A DNA stretch of 64,000 nt from CF-162 sp963667205 (GTDB lineage: Bacteria; Chloroflexota; Dehalococcoidia; SM23-28-2; RBG-16-64-32): assembly GCA_963667205.1 (NCBI GenBank), contig OY762959.1, positions 2,356,001-2,420,000 on the forward strand. The letters run 5' to 3'. The position numbers and the translations under genes were made by a program. Below, piece after piece: positions 8,781-17,321 of this stretch. Numbering within the stretch: the first letter of the stretch is position 1; the number at the start of each line of letters is the position of its first letter. The notes beneath the pieces were generated by a model. The model made no database searches, was not told the origin of the DNA, and worked only from the letters and a program-made list of their open reading frames with translations.

Positions 8781-10625
8781 TCAGCGCAGAACGCGCACGT
8801 CGCCCACACGCCGGGTGATCTGCTTCGCGTCGAGGTGCTCGAGTAACGCCTGCGCATACTTGCGCGACGTGCCGAACATGTCCCGCGCCTGGGCCAGGGT
8901 GATCGACTCCTGCTTCTTCAGATGCGTCCGGACGCGTTCCACGAGCTGACCGTAGGCTTCGGCGGCGAAGATGACGTCGCCGGTCCGGACTACTTCGCCG
9001 GCTCCTTCGAGGTAGGCGAGCACGTCACCCTCGGGCGCCTGGTCGGTTGGCGGCGAGAACGGTATCGCGCGCAACGCTGCGAGAAAGGCGGCGGCGGCCG
9101 CCTCCTGCTGCGCCGTCAAAGCCGGTGAGTGTGAGGCGAGGCCGACGGCGCTACCGCGCTCGGCGACGAGACCGTCGCGGGCCAGCCGGGCGATGAGCTT
9201 GTCGAAGGCCGCCGGCTCCAGTCGCAGGCGGCCGCGTAGCTCTTCGCGGGGCATGCCCGGTCGCAGCGGGGTCGCCGCGTGGAAGGCCGCCAGCCCCTCG
9301 CGGACGGACTCGACCGCCGCATCGAACCCGGCGGGTGTGTAGAGGGGCGAGTCGTTCGCGAGCGTGCCGTCCCCAAGAGCGACGATTTCCCCGGCCTCGA
9401 CGAACCGGTCGAGGGCCGCCCGCGTTTCGTCGTCGCCGGCGACGGCGCCTGCGGTCGCCGGCTCAGCGAGCGCGATGGCGGCGAGCAGCAGCTCCTCAGG
9501 CGAGCCGCGAGCGAGTGCCTCCAGGCGGGCGATGGCGTCGGCGTCGAAGCGGCGGTGCCGCGGCGCATCAGTATCGACGATCAGGCCGCCGCCCAGCGTG
9601 TCGTTCGGGTCGCGGATTACGAAACGGTCGCCTCTGAGCGCGCAGACGGGCGCGGCCAGCCGGATCTGCGCCCACGCCTCTTCGCCGGGCAGCAGCTCGG
9701 CAGAATCAAGGAGCAGGAGACGGCCTTCGACCTCGGCGGCGCCGGTGTGTAGGGTGACCGTCAGATTGTGCCTCACAGGTCGCGAAAGGTATGGGACGGC
9801 GCGCAGGTGCACGTCGAGCGACGTCGTCGTTTGCAGCGCACCGGGGTGCGCCAGGGCCATGCCGCGGTGCAGTTCGGCCGGGGCGACGCCGGAAAGATTG
9901 ACGGCAGTGCGCCGTCCCGGCGGAGCAACATCGACGTGCTGACCGTGCGTCTGCAACCCGCGGACTCGCGCGCGGGCGCCCGATGGCAGCGCCTCGACCT
10001 CGTCGCCGACACGCAGCGAGCCGTCCACCAGCGTGCCGGTGACGACGGTGCCGAAGCCGGCCATCGTGAACGCGCGGTCGATCGGCATTCGCGGCCGGCC
10101 CGCGTCGCGCTTGCGCTCCGTCTTCGCGAGCTCGGCCTCGATCGCGGCGAGTAGATCGTCGAGGCCGGTGCCGGCGACGGCGGAGCAAGGGACGACCGGC
10201 GCGCTCGCCAACGTCGTGCCCCGCAAGGCTTCCGTAGCGTCGTCGCGGGCGAGCTCGAGGCCGTCCCGGTCGACGAGGTCGCACTTGGTGAGGGCGACGA
10301 CGCCGTGGGCGATGCCCAGCAGGTCGACGATCGCCAGGTGCTCGCGCGTCTGCGGCATGACGCCTTCGTCGGCGGCGATCACCAGGAGCGCGAGGTCGAT
10401 GCCGCCGACGCCGGCGAGCATGTTCTTGATGAAGCGCTCGTGGCCGGGCACGTCGACGATGCTGACTTCGTCGCCGCCGGGCAGCCGCAGCCAGGCGAAG
10501 CCGAGGTCGATCGTTAGGCCACGCTCTTTCTCCTCTTGCCAGCGGTCCGGGTCGATGCCGGTCAGGGCCTGGACGAGCGCGGACTTTCCGTGGTCGACGT
10601 GTCCCGCGGTGCCGATAACGTACAT
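8781..10625 (-). CDS. selB: selenocysteine-specific translation elongation factor SelB
   Basis: A 614-residue GTPase with G1 GHVDHGKS (8-15), G3 DVPGHERF (58-65) and G4 TKCD (113-116), then two EF-Tu-like beta barrels and a C-terminal series of winged-helix domains. The long extension and the TKCD motif separate SelB from EF-Tu. SelB delivers Sec-tRNA(Sec) to UGA codons followed by a SECIS hairpin, so this organism probably makes selenoproteins. No selA, selD or tRNA-Sec lies in the window, and I found no gene here with a convincing in-frame UGA. It is divergent from the deacetylase-like gene with 48 bp between starts. Confidence 0.93.
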   Translation of the reverse strand: MYVIGTAGHVDHGKSALVQALTGIDPDRWQEEKERGLTIDLGFAWLRLPGGDEVSIVDVPGHERFIKNMLAGVGGIDLALLVIAADEGVMPQTREHLAIVDLLGIAHGVVALTKCDLVDRDGLELARDDATEALRGTTLASAPVVPCSAVAGTGLDDLLAAIEAELAKTERKRDAGRPRMPIDRAFTMAGFGTVVTGTLVDGSLRVGDEVEALPSGARARVRGLQTHGQHVDVAPPGRRTAVNLSGVAPAELHRGMALAHPGALQTTTSLDVHLRAVPYLSRPVRHNLTVTLHTGAAEVEGRLLLLDSAELLPGEEAWAQIRLAAPVCALRGDRFVIRDPNDTLGGGLIVDTDAPRHRRFDADAIARLEALARGSPEELLLAAIALAEPATAGAVAGDDETRAALDRFVEAGEIVALGDGTLANDSPLYTPAGFDAAVESVREGLAAFHAATPLRPGMPREELRGRLRLEPAAFDKLIARLARDGLVAERGSAVGLASHSPALTAQQEAAAAAFLAALRAIPFSPPTDQAPEGDVLAYLEGAGEVVRTGDVIFAAEAYGQLVERVRTHLKKQESITLAQARDMFGTSRKYAQALLEHLDAKQITRRVGDVRVLR

Positions 10626-10634
10626 GGCCGTTCG

Positions 10635-10667
10635 ATTCTATACCGGCGAATTCTGCTCTGATAACAT
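10635..10667. promoter_or_regulatory. overlapping divergent promoters of selB and the deacetylase-like gene
   Basis: On the minus strand TAGAAT (10635-10640) sits 9 nt before the selB ATG, with TTATCA (10659-10664) 18 bp further upstream as a possible -35. On the plus strand GATAAC (10660-10665) sits 8 nt before the GTG at 10674. The plus -10 box and the minus -35 box share the same bases, so the two promoters could compete. Confidence 0.4.
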
Positions 10668-10673
10668 CGCGCC

Positions 10674-11708
10674 GTGCGCCCCGTCGGATACGTCTACGAC
10701 CCTGTCTACCTGGAACACGACGTGGCCGGGCATCCGGAGTCCGCCGGCCGCCTGCGCTCGATCATGTCTCACTTGGAGTCCTCCGGCGTGCTCGGCCGAC
10801 TGGAGGCGCTGCCGCCTCGCGACGCGACAGAGGACGATTTGGCGCTCGTGCACGGCCCGGAACTCATCGCGCGGGTGAAGGCGGCGTCCAGCGGCGGCAG
10901 CCAGTGGCTCGATCCGGACACCTACGTCGTGCCGCGCTCCCTGGCCGCCGCTCTGCGCGCGGCGGGAGGCGTCCTCGCCGCGGCCGACGCCGTCCTCGAC
11001 GGTGACCTCGGCAGCGCGTTCAGCCTCGTGCGGCCGCCCGGGCACCACGCCACGCCGGACCGGGCGATGGGCTTCTGCCTCTTCAACAACGTGGCGATCG
11101 CCGCCGCCCACCTGCTCGATCGCCGCGGACTGGAGCGGGCCGCGATCATCGACTTCGACGTGCACCACGGCAACGGAACGCAAGACGCCTTCTACGCCGA
11201 CGGCCGCGTCCTCTACTTCTCGACTCACCAGCACCCGTTCTACCCCGCCACGGGCTACTGGTCAGAGATGGGTGATGGGCCGGGCCGTGGCGCGATAGTC
11301 AACGTGCCCTTTCCCGCAGGCTGTGGCGACGAGGCGCTGCTCGCCGCCTACCGTGACGTCTGCGCGCCGGCGGTGAGGCGCTTTCGGCCCCAGTTCGTCC
11401 TGGTGTCGGCGGGCTTCGACGCGCACTTCGCTGACCCGCTGGCGCAGCTCCGCGCCACCACCGCCGGCTACTACGAGATCGCGACGCTTCTGCGCCAACT
11501 GGCGGACGAGCTGTGCGAAGGCCGGATCGTCTTCGCGCTGGAGGGCGGATACGACCACACGGCGCTCGGCTGGTCGGTGCAGGCCTGCCTTGACGCGCTG
11601 GCGGGCAACGACTTCGCGCCGGACCCGCTCGGCTCCGGGCCGTCCACGGGCGCCCCTGACGTGAGCGCCCTGCTCGCGCGGATCCGTGAAGCGCACGGGC
11701 TGGGCTAG
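10674..11708 (+). CDS. class II-type histone deacetylase family hydrolase (AcuC/acetylpolyamine amidohydrolase-like)
   Basis: A 344-residue arginase-fold amidohydrolase. Visible active-site elements are RPPGHHA with the paired histidines 124/125, DFDVHHGNG with zinc ligands Asp162 and His164, the third zinc ligand Asp249 in SAGFDAH, and the catalytic tyrosine in LEGGYD near residue 295. Bacterial members remove acetyl groups from proteins (for example acetyl-CoA synthetase) or from polyamines; the sequence does not decide between these. It starts with GTG, 8 nt after a -10-like box. Confidence 0.92.
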   Translation: MRPVGYVYDPVYLEHDVAGHPESAGRLRSIMSHLESSGVLGRLEALPPRDATEDDLALVHGPELIARVKAASSGGSQWLDPDTYVVPRSLAAALRAAGGVLAAADAVLDGDLGSAFSLVRPPGHHATPDRAMGFCLFNNVAIAAAHLLDRRGLERAAIIDFDVHHGNGTQDAFYADGRVLYFSTHQHPFYPATGYWSEMGDGPGRGAIVNVPFPAGCGDEALLAAYRDVCAPAVRRFRPQFVLVSAGFDAHFADPLAQLRATTAGYYEIATLLRQLADELCEGRIVFALEGGYDHTALGWSVQACLDALAGNDFAPDPLGSGPSTGAPDVSALLARIREAHGLG

Positions 11709-11717
11709 CCGGGCCGC

Positions 11718-12917
11718 TCAGTCGGGCAGGAGCCGCAGGAAGACCTCGTTTGCGAGGTAGCGGCCGCGGTCCGTGAGGCGGACGGATCCGTCGTCGCGCT
11801 GGAGGAGGCCCATCTCTAGCGTCTCCGCCAGGACTCCGCCGTAAAGGTCCTCGAAGCGGCGGCCGAAGCGGCGTTCGAACGCGCCGAGGTCGAGGCCGGC
11901 GTTGAGACGCAGGGCGAGGATCGCGGTGTCGGCCATCTGTAGGGCTGGCGGCTGTGGGTCGATGAACGTCACCTGCCGCATCGCCGCGAGGACGGCCTCC
12001 GGGGAGGCCTTCGGCGAAGGTGGCTCGGCGTCGGTCTCCGCGACGAGGCGGACGTACTGCCTGGGCGAATAGACGTCCGCGAAGCGATAGCCGCCCCAGT
12101 GCGCGTGCGCGCCGGGGCCGAGCGCCAGCCACTCGCCGTTCCGCCAGTAGACGAGGTTGTGGCGGCACTCCTCGCCGGGTCGGGACCAGTTCGAGATCTC
12201 GTACTGCTGGTAGCCCGCCTCTGACAGGCGCCGGCCGGCCCACTCGTACATCTCGGCTTGCAGATCGCCGTCGGGTGGCGGCACGGCGCCGTGCTCGATG
12301 TCGTAGGCGAGCTTTGTGCCGTCTTCGACGGTGAGGGCGTAAGCGGAAACATGTTCGGGCGCCAGCTCGATCGCCTGATCGAGCGTTTCTTGCCACGAGG
12401 CGATGGGCTGGCCGGGCAAGCCGTAGATCAGGTCGAGGTTGACGCGGCGGAAGCCGGCCTCGCGAGCCCAGTGGTAACACTGGACCGCCTCCGCGGCGTT
12501 GTGGATGCGGTCGAGCGCGGCCAGCTCATCGTCGTGTAGCGACTGGAAGCCGAGGCTGAGCCTGTTGACGCCGGCGGCGAGAATGCCGGCGAAGTAGTCT
12601 CGGTCGGCAGTGCCGGGGTTCGCCTCGAGCGTGATCTCTGCACCGTCGGCGAGCGCGTAGTCTGCGCGCAGCGCCGTCGTGATGCGCTCGATGTGATCGA
12701 GCGGCAGAAGGCTGGGCGTGCCGCCGCCGAAAAAGACGGTCTCGACGGCCCGTCCACGGACGATCGGTGCCCAGAGCGCCAGCTCCGAGCACAACGCGTC
12801 GACGAACTGCGGCACGAGGTCGTCCAGCTTCGCGTAGGAGTTGAAGTCGCAGTAGGAGCACTTGAGAGAGCAGAAGGGGACGTGGAGGTAGAGCGAAAGC
12901 GCGGAGTCTTTGGCCAT
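11718..12917 (-). CDS. hemW: radical SAM protein HemW (heme chaperone, HemN-like)
   Basis: A 399-residue radical SAM protein. The cluster motif CSLKCSYC gives C16, C20 and C23; HVPFC just before it and the SLGFQS region are typical. The short N-terminus lacks the extra residues needed for true coproporphyrinogen oxidation, so the heme-chaperone HemW is more likely than HemN, although databases often call such genes oxygen-independent coproporphyrinogen oxidase. The C-terminal HemW domain (LRLNAGLDLGAFERRFG) is complete. It converges on the deacetylase-like gene, leaving 9 bp. Confidence 0.88.
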   Translation of the reverse strand: MAKDSALSLYLHVPFCSLKCSYCDFNSYAKLDDLVPQFVDALCSELALWAPIVRGRAVETVFFGGGTPSLLPLDHIERITTALRADYALADGAEITLEANPGTADRDYFAGILAAGVNRLSLGFQSLHDDELAALDRIHNAAEAVQCYHWAREAGFRRVNLDLIYGLPGQPIASWQETLDQAIELAPEHVSAYALTVEDGTKLAYDIEHGAVPPPDGDLQAEMYEWAGRRLSEAGYQQYEISNWSRPGEECRHNLVYWRNGEWLALGPGAHAHWGGYRFADVYSPRQYVRLVAETDAEPPSPKASPEAVLAAMRQVTFIDPQPPALQMADTAILALRLNAGLDLGAFERRFGRRFEDLYGGVLAETLEMGLLQRDDGSVRLTDRGRYLANEVFLRLLPD

Positions 12918-12942
12918 CCTGGGGCGATGGTATCACTGGCGC

Positions 12943-13011
12943 CGGCCGGTGAAGGTCTGGTAGAGAGCGGGGGTGGGATCGGTAAGACGGCGAATCCCCT
13001 GTAACCGGTCG
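12943..13011. other. possible structured RNA or palindrome between hemW and the RDD gene
   Basis: CGGCCGGT (12943-12950) can pair with ACCGGTCG (13004-13011), enclosing a second stem GGGAT (12975-12979) with ATCCC (12994-12998). The nested layout in a 144-bp divergent gap could be a leader RNA or an operator. It matches no riboswitch I can name. Confidence 0.2.
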
Positions 13012-13021
13012 AATAGCGGGG

Positions 13022-13046
13022 CGTCTAGACACTGGAACCGTCTAGA
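13022..13046. repeat. two copies of CGTCTAGA upstream of the RDD gene
   Basis: CGTCTAGA occurs at 13022-13029 and again at 13039-13046, 17 bp apart, so the palindromic TCTAGA cores fall on nearly the same helix face relative to two turns. This could be an operator; no regulator is known. Confidence 0.25.
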
Positions 13047-13061
13047 AACGACTGGGGAGTT

Positions 13062-13667
13062 ATGAGCGTACTTTGCTACAAGTGCGGGTGCACGCTGGGG
13101 ACGCTGGACCAGTTCTGCACCTCCTGCAACGCCGACCTAGAAGAGAAGGCGAAGGCGGCGATGGCGTTCGCCGCGCGCATCATCGCCGTGCCCTGTCCGG
13201 AGTGTCACTACGGCGCGCCGCCGGCCGACGCTCACTGCCGCTCCTGCGGCTACGACTTCGCGAACTCTGAGCCGCGGCCGCTCGTCTACGCGCCGTGGCC
13301 GATGCGGCTGGCAGCGGCGCTGATCGACGCTGCACTCGTCGGCATTCCTGTGCTCGCGATGGTTCTCGTCGTCGACCAGCCGGCCGTGGTCGTCTGGTTC
13401 GCGGCCATGTTCCCGTTGCTCTACTGCCTCGGCTTCTGGACGCTGGACGGCGCGACGCCTGGCAAGGCGGCCTTCGGCCTGCGCGTCGTGACATCGAGCG
13501 GCGAGCCAGTCTTGCCGATCCAGGCGTTCATCCGCTACACCGGCTATCTCGTTTCGGTTGCGGCGTTGTTCCTCGGGTGCCTGATGGCGTTCGGTAACCA
13601 GGAGCGGCGCGGCTTTCACGACTTCTGGGCCGGCACCGTCGTCGTCAAGTCGAAGCGCCGCCACTAG
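13062..13667 (+). CDS. RDD-family membrane protein with N-terminal double zinc ribbon
   Basis: A 201-residue protein. The first 70 residues carry two zinc-ribbon-like sets of CxxC pairs (CYKCGC with CTSC, then CPEC with CRSC). The rest is an RDD domain: PWPMRLAAALIDAALV at the start of the first helix, a second helical pair, and the terminal GFHDFWAGTVVV motif. RDD proteins are poorly understood membrane proteins, some with Na+/H+ transport activity. The zinc ribbons suggest a regulatory or interaction head in the cytoplasm. The ATG follows a GGGGAG ribosome-binding site. Confidence 0.8.
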   Translation: MSVLCYKCGCTLGTLDQFCTSCNADLEEKAKAAMAFAARIIAVPCPECHYGAPPADAHCRSCGYDFANSEPRPLVYAPWPMRLAAALIDAALVGIPVLAMVLVVDQPAVVVWFAAMFPLLYCLGFWTLDGATPGKAAFGLRVVTSSGEPVLPIQAFIRYTGYLVSVAALFLGCLMAFGNQERRGFHDFWAGTVVVKSKRRH

Positions 13668-13696
13668 CGCCCTCAGATCGTAGCTCCTGGCTCCGG

Positions 13697-13702
13697 TATA
13701 GT
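13697..13702 (+). promoter_or_regulatory. -10 element of aspS, leaderless layout
   Basis: TATAGT ends 9 nt before the ATG at 13712, which places the expected transcription start within about 2 nt of the start codon. Confidence 0.4.
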
Positions 13703-13711
13703 GGTCTCGCT

Positions 13712-15535
13712 ATGCTCAAGAGTCACTCCTGCGGCGCGCTGCGTGTCTCTGACGAAGGAAAATCTGTCTCGCTGGCCGGCTGGGTCCACCGCAGGCGCGA
13801 CCACGGCGGTCTGATCTTCATCGACCTGCGTGACTCCACCGGCCTGGTCCAGGTTGTCTTTAATCCTCAAGAGGCAGGCGGTTCGTTCGCTGAAGCCGAG
13901 CAGCTGCGCGGCGAGTACGTAGTGCAGGTCGAAGGCGCCGTCACGAAGCGCAAAGAGGGCACCGTAAACCCGAACCTGCCGACCGGCGAGATCGAGGTCC
14001 ACGCGAAGAAGCTCCAGATACTGAACGCCTCGCGAACGCCGCCGTTCTATATCTCGGAGGAGCAGGACGTGGAGGAGCTGCTGCGCCTCAAGTACCGCTA
14101 CCTTGACCTGCGGCGCGAGGGCATGCGTGGCAACATCGTGATGCGCCACCGCGTTGTGCAGTACATCCGCAACTTCCTCAGCGAGCGCGACTTCGTGGAG
14201 GTGGAGACACCGATTATCAGCGCGCCGACGCCGGAAGGCTCCCGCGACTACGTCGTGCCCAGCCGTGTCCAGCCGGGGAAGTTCTACGCGCTGCCTCAGT
14301 CGCCGCAGCAGTTCAAGCAGCTGCTGATGGTGGCCGGCTTCGAGCGCTACTTCCAGATCGCCCACTGCCTGCGCGACGAAGACCTGCGCGCCGACCGCCA
14401 GCCGGAGCACACACAGCTCGACCTAGAGATGAGCTTCGTCTCGGACGAGGAGGACATCCTCGGGCTGATGGAGGAGCTGTACATGGCGCTCGCCGCCGCG
14501 ATGACGCCGGAGTTGCGCATCCTGGAGTCGCCGTTCCCGCGCATCACATACGCTGAGTCAATGGCGCGTTTCGGCTCCGATAAGCCGGACATGCGCTACG
14601 GCCTGGAGCTGGTGACGTTCAACGAGGCGCTCGCCGACAGCGAGTTCAAGGTCTTCCGCAGCGTCATCGACGGCGGCGGCGTTGTGCGTGGCCTGAGCGT
14701 CCCGGGCGGCGCCGAGATGAGCCGCAAGCAGGTCGATTCCCTGACGACGTTCGTGCAGCAGTACGGCGCGAAAGGTCTCGTCTCGATGCAGCTGACCGGC
14801 GAGGGCGATCTCGATTCCCTGACCGAGGACGACGTCAAGTCGCCCGTAGCGAAGTTCTTCACGCCGGCGCAGGTAGTGTCGCTCGCCCGGCTGGCGCACG
14901 CCGGTCGGGGCGACATGCTGCTGATGGTTGCGGACAAGGAAGCGGCCGCCAACAAGGCGCTCGATCCTCTGCGACGCGAGCTGGCCGCGCGCCTGGAGCT
15001 GGCAGACCGGGACGTCCTCTCGTTCGTCTTCGTCACCGATTACCCGCTGCTGGAGTGGAGCGAGACGGAGGAGCGCTGGACATCGTCGCACCACCCGTTC
15101 ACATCTCCCAGGCTGGAGGACCTGCCGCTCATGGAGTCTGACCCCGGGGCCGTGCGTTCGCATGCATACGATTGCGTCTGCAACGGCTGGGAGCTGTTCA
15201 GCGGGTCGATCCGCATCCACCAGCGTGAGGTACAGGAGGCTGTGTTCCAGCGCCTCGGCATCAGCGCGGACGAGGCTGAGCGACGATTCGGGCACATGCT
15301 CGAAGCGTTCGAGTTCGGTGCGCCGCCCCACGCCGGCATCGGCGCCGGCATCGACCGGCTGCTGGCCGTCCTCCTGCGCGAGTCCGACATCCGCGAGGTG
15401 ATCGCCTTCCCGAAGACGAAGTCGGCGTCCGATCCGATGACGGGCGCGCCGTCGACGATATCCCAGGAGCAGCTGGTCGAGCTGCACATCGCGGTCACGG
15501 CGGTGGACGATGAGAGTACCGAGGGTGCCGGCTGA
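13712..15535 (+). CDS. aspS: aspartyl-tRNA synthetase (bacterial type, possibly non-discriminating)
   Basis: A 607-residue class II synthetase. The N-terminal OB-fold anticodon domain opens with SLAGWVHRRRDHGGLIFIDLRD. The catalytic core has motif 2 (FQIAHCLRDEDLRADRQPEHT) and motif 3 (GAGIDRLLAVLL), with the bacterial GAD insertion domain between them. It charges tRNA-Asp; whether it also mischarges tRNA-Asn depends on gatCAB presence outside this window. The start codon directly follows a -10 box, and the tail (EQLVELHIAVTAVDD) is complete. Confidence 0.95.
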   Translation: MLKSHSCGALRVSDEGKSVSLAGWVHRRRDHGGLIFIDLRDSTGLVQVVFNPQEAGGSFAEAEQLRGEYVVQVEGAVTKRKEGTVNPNLPTGEIEVHAKKLQILNASRTPPFYISEEQDVEELLRLKYRYLDLRREGMRGNIVMRHRVVQYIRNFLSERDFVEVETPIISAPTPEGSRDYVVPSRVQPGKFYALPQSPQQFKQLLMVAGFERYFQIAHCLRDEDLRADRQPEHTQLDLEMSFVSDEEDILGLMEELYMALAAAMTPELRILESPFPRITYAESMARFGSDKPDMRYGLELVTFNEALADSEFKVFRSVIDGGGVVRGLSVPGGAEMSRKQVDSLTTFVQQYGAKGLVSMQLTGEGDLDSLTEDDVKSPVAKFFTPAQVVSLARLAHAGRGDMLLMVADKEAAANKALDPLRRELAARLELADRDVLSFVFVTDYPLLEWSETEERWTSSHHPFTSPRLEDLPLMESDPGAVRSHAYDCVCNGWELFSGSIRIHQREVQEAVFQRLGISADEAERRFGHMLEAFEFGAPPHAGIGAGIDRLLAVLLRESDIREVIAFPKTKSASDPMTGAPSTISQEQLVELHIAVTAVDDESTEGAG

Positions 15536-15539
15536 AAGC

Positions 15540-15569
15540 TTGCCGTTCCGAACGGGGCGTTGATATCAT
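15540..15569 (+). promoter_or_regulatory. candidate promoter of the oligopeptide-type ABC operon
   Basis: TTGCCG (15540-15545), an 18-bp spacer and TATCAT (15564-15569) precede the binding-protein gene. A clear AGGAG ribosome-binding site (15616-15620) lies 6 nt before the ATG, so this operon, unlike many neighbours, has a normal leader of about 50 nt. Confidence 0.4.
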
Positions 15570-15626
15570 GCGGCAAACCGTTAGCGCTCGTCCTGCCGTA
15601 CCTCTGAGAGACCACAGGAGAAACTG

Positions 15627-17309
15627 ATGGAGACCCGCCGCCTCGTCCTCACGCTCACGAGCATCTTCGTCGTGCTGATCGTCCTGCTCGGCGGCCTGAC
15701 GGTGATTCTGGTCGCTGGCGGTGGCGGCGACGACACGGGAGACACTGCCGGCGACGGTAACGGCGGCGGCGATCCCAGCGGCGACGCCAACGACCTCGGT
15801 GATCGCATCGAGGGAGAGCTGCGGCTCTTCGGACCCGACCCCATCACCCTCGATCCGGCCTGCGCTTCCGACGCTGGCTCGGCGGAGTACATCGTCGAGA
15901 TCTTCTCCGGGCTCGTTTCGTTCGACCTCGACCTGAAAGTGATCCCGGACATCGCCGAGGACTGGGAGGTCAGCGACGACGGGACGGTCTATACGTTCAA
16001 CCTGCGCGGCAACGTCCTCTTCCACGACAGCTCCCGACCCGTGTCGGCGGCTGACTTCAAGTTCTCGATGGAGCGCGCGCTGAACCCGGCCACGCAGTCC
16101 ACCGTCGGCGAGGTCTACCTGGACGACCTCGTTGGCGCCGCAGAGTTCGCCGACGGTGACGCCGACGAGGTTAGCGGCATCAAGGTGATCGACCCGCGGA
16201 CGCTGGAGCTAACGATCGCCGAGCCAAGCGCCGTCTTCGTCGAGAAGCTGACCTATCCGACCGCGTACGTCGTCGACGAGCGCGAAGTGGGCGACTCGAC
16301 CTGCTTCGAGGGCAACTGGACGCTGACGCCGAACGGCACAGGGCCGTTCAAGATGGAGGAGTGGGACCTGGGCCGCAAGATCGTGCTGGCGGCGAACCCA
16401 CGCTTCCACCTGACGCCGGCGCCGTCGCTGGCGCGCGTGACGTACATCCTCTCCGGCGGCTCTTCGTTCGTGATGTACGAGAACGACGAGGTCGACGTAA
16501 CGGGAATCGGGATCAATAACATCGAGACCGTCCGCGACCCCAACGGCGACCTCAACGCAGATCTGCGTGAAGGCCCCTCGCTGGATGTGTTCTACATCGG
16601 CTTCAACGCGCGTGAAGCGCCGTTCGACGACGCTGATCTGCGCAACGCCCTCTCGCTATCGATCGACCGCGAGTTCCTGGCGCGGGAGTTCCTGCTGGAC
16701 CTCGTAGAGCCGGCGAAAGGGATCCTGCCGCCGGGAATGGACGGCTACAACGAAGGGCTGGCCGACATCCCCTTCGACCCGGAGGCGGCGCGCGGTCTGC
16801 TCGAGCAGGCGGGCGGCGCCGGGCTCCTCGATGGCGCGACGATCCTGACGTCGGGGCAGGGCGCGACGCCTTCGGACATCCTGCAGGCGGTGATCGCGAT
16901 GTGGGAGCAGGAGCTGGGCATCGCGGTGACGATCGAGCAGGAGGACTTCGGACTCTTCCTACGCGACATCGACGACGGCAACTTCGAGATGTTCTCGCTC
17001 GGCTGGATCGCGGACTACCCGGACCCGCAGAACTTCCTCGACATCAAGCTGCACTCGGAGAGCTTGAACAATGAGTCGGGCTACACGAACCCGGCCGTCG
17101 ATGCGCTCCTGGACCAGGCGGACGGTGAGGTAGACGAGGCGGCGCGCCTGGCGCTCTACCAGCAGGCCGAGGAGCTGATCGTCGATGACATGCCCTGGGC
17201 GCCGCTGTACCACGGCAAGGCGAGCTACCTCGTGAAGCCGTACGTCGATGGCTTCGTCATACCGCCGTTTGTGATCCCGAACCTGCGCTACGTGACGATC
17301 AACCGCTAA
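15627..17309 (+). CDS. ABC transporter substrate-binding protein, family 5 (peptide/nickel/solute type)
   Basis: A 560-residue extracytoplasmic binding protein. Residues 9-31 form a membrane anchor without a lipobox cysteine, followed by a Gly/Asp-rich linker (about 32-55). The mature part shows family 5 landmarks: SAEYIVEIFSGLVSFD, DIAEDWEVSDDGTVYTFNLR, PVSAADFKFSMERALNP and the C-terminal DDMPWAPLYH. Ligands are typically oligopeptides, nickel complexes or glycosides; nothing decides here. It is the first gene of an operon with two permeases. Confidence 0.9.
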   Translation: METRRLVLTLTSIFVVLIVLLGGLTVILVAGGGGDDTGDTAGDGNGGGDPSGDANDLGDRIEGELRLFGPDPITLDPACASDAGSAEYIVEIFSGLVSFDLDLKVIPDIAEDWEVSDDGTVYTFNLRGNVLFHDSSRPVSAADFKFSMERALNPATQSTVGEVYLDDLVGAAEFADGDADEVSGIKVIDPRTLELTIAEPSAVFVEKLTYPTAYVVDEREVGDSTCFEGNWTLTPNGTGPFKMEEWDLGRKIVLAANPRFHLTPAPSLARVTYILSGGSSFVMYENDEVDVTGIGINNIETVRDPNGDLNADLREGPSLDVFYIGFNAREAPFDDADLRNALSLSIDREFLAREFLLDLVEPAKGILPPGMDGYNEGLADIPFDPEAARGLLEQAGGAGLLDGATILTSGQGATPSDILQAVIAMWEQELGIAVTIEQEDFGLFLRDIDDGNFEMFSLGWIADYPDPQNFLDIKLHSESLNNESGYTNPAVDALLDQADGEVDEAARLALYQQAEELIVDDMPWAPLYHGKASYLVKPYVDGFVIPPFVIPNLRYVTINR

Positions 17310-17321
17310 GATAACGGCGTC

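Noticed and set aside
12941..13000. Cobalamin riboswitch
   Set aside because: A GCCGGTGAAGGTCTGG stretch resembles part of the cobalamin core, but the GCCACTG-type box and the rest of the core are missing.
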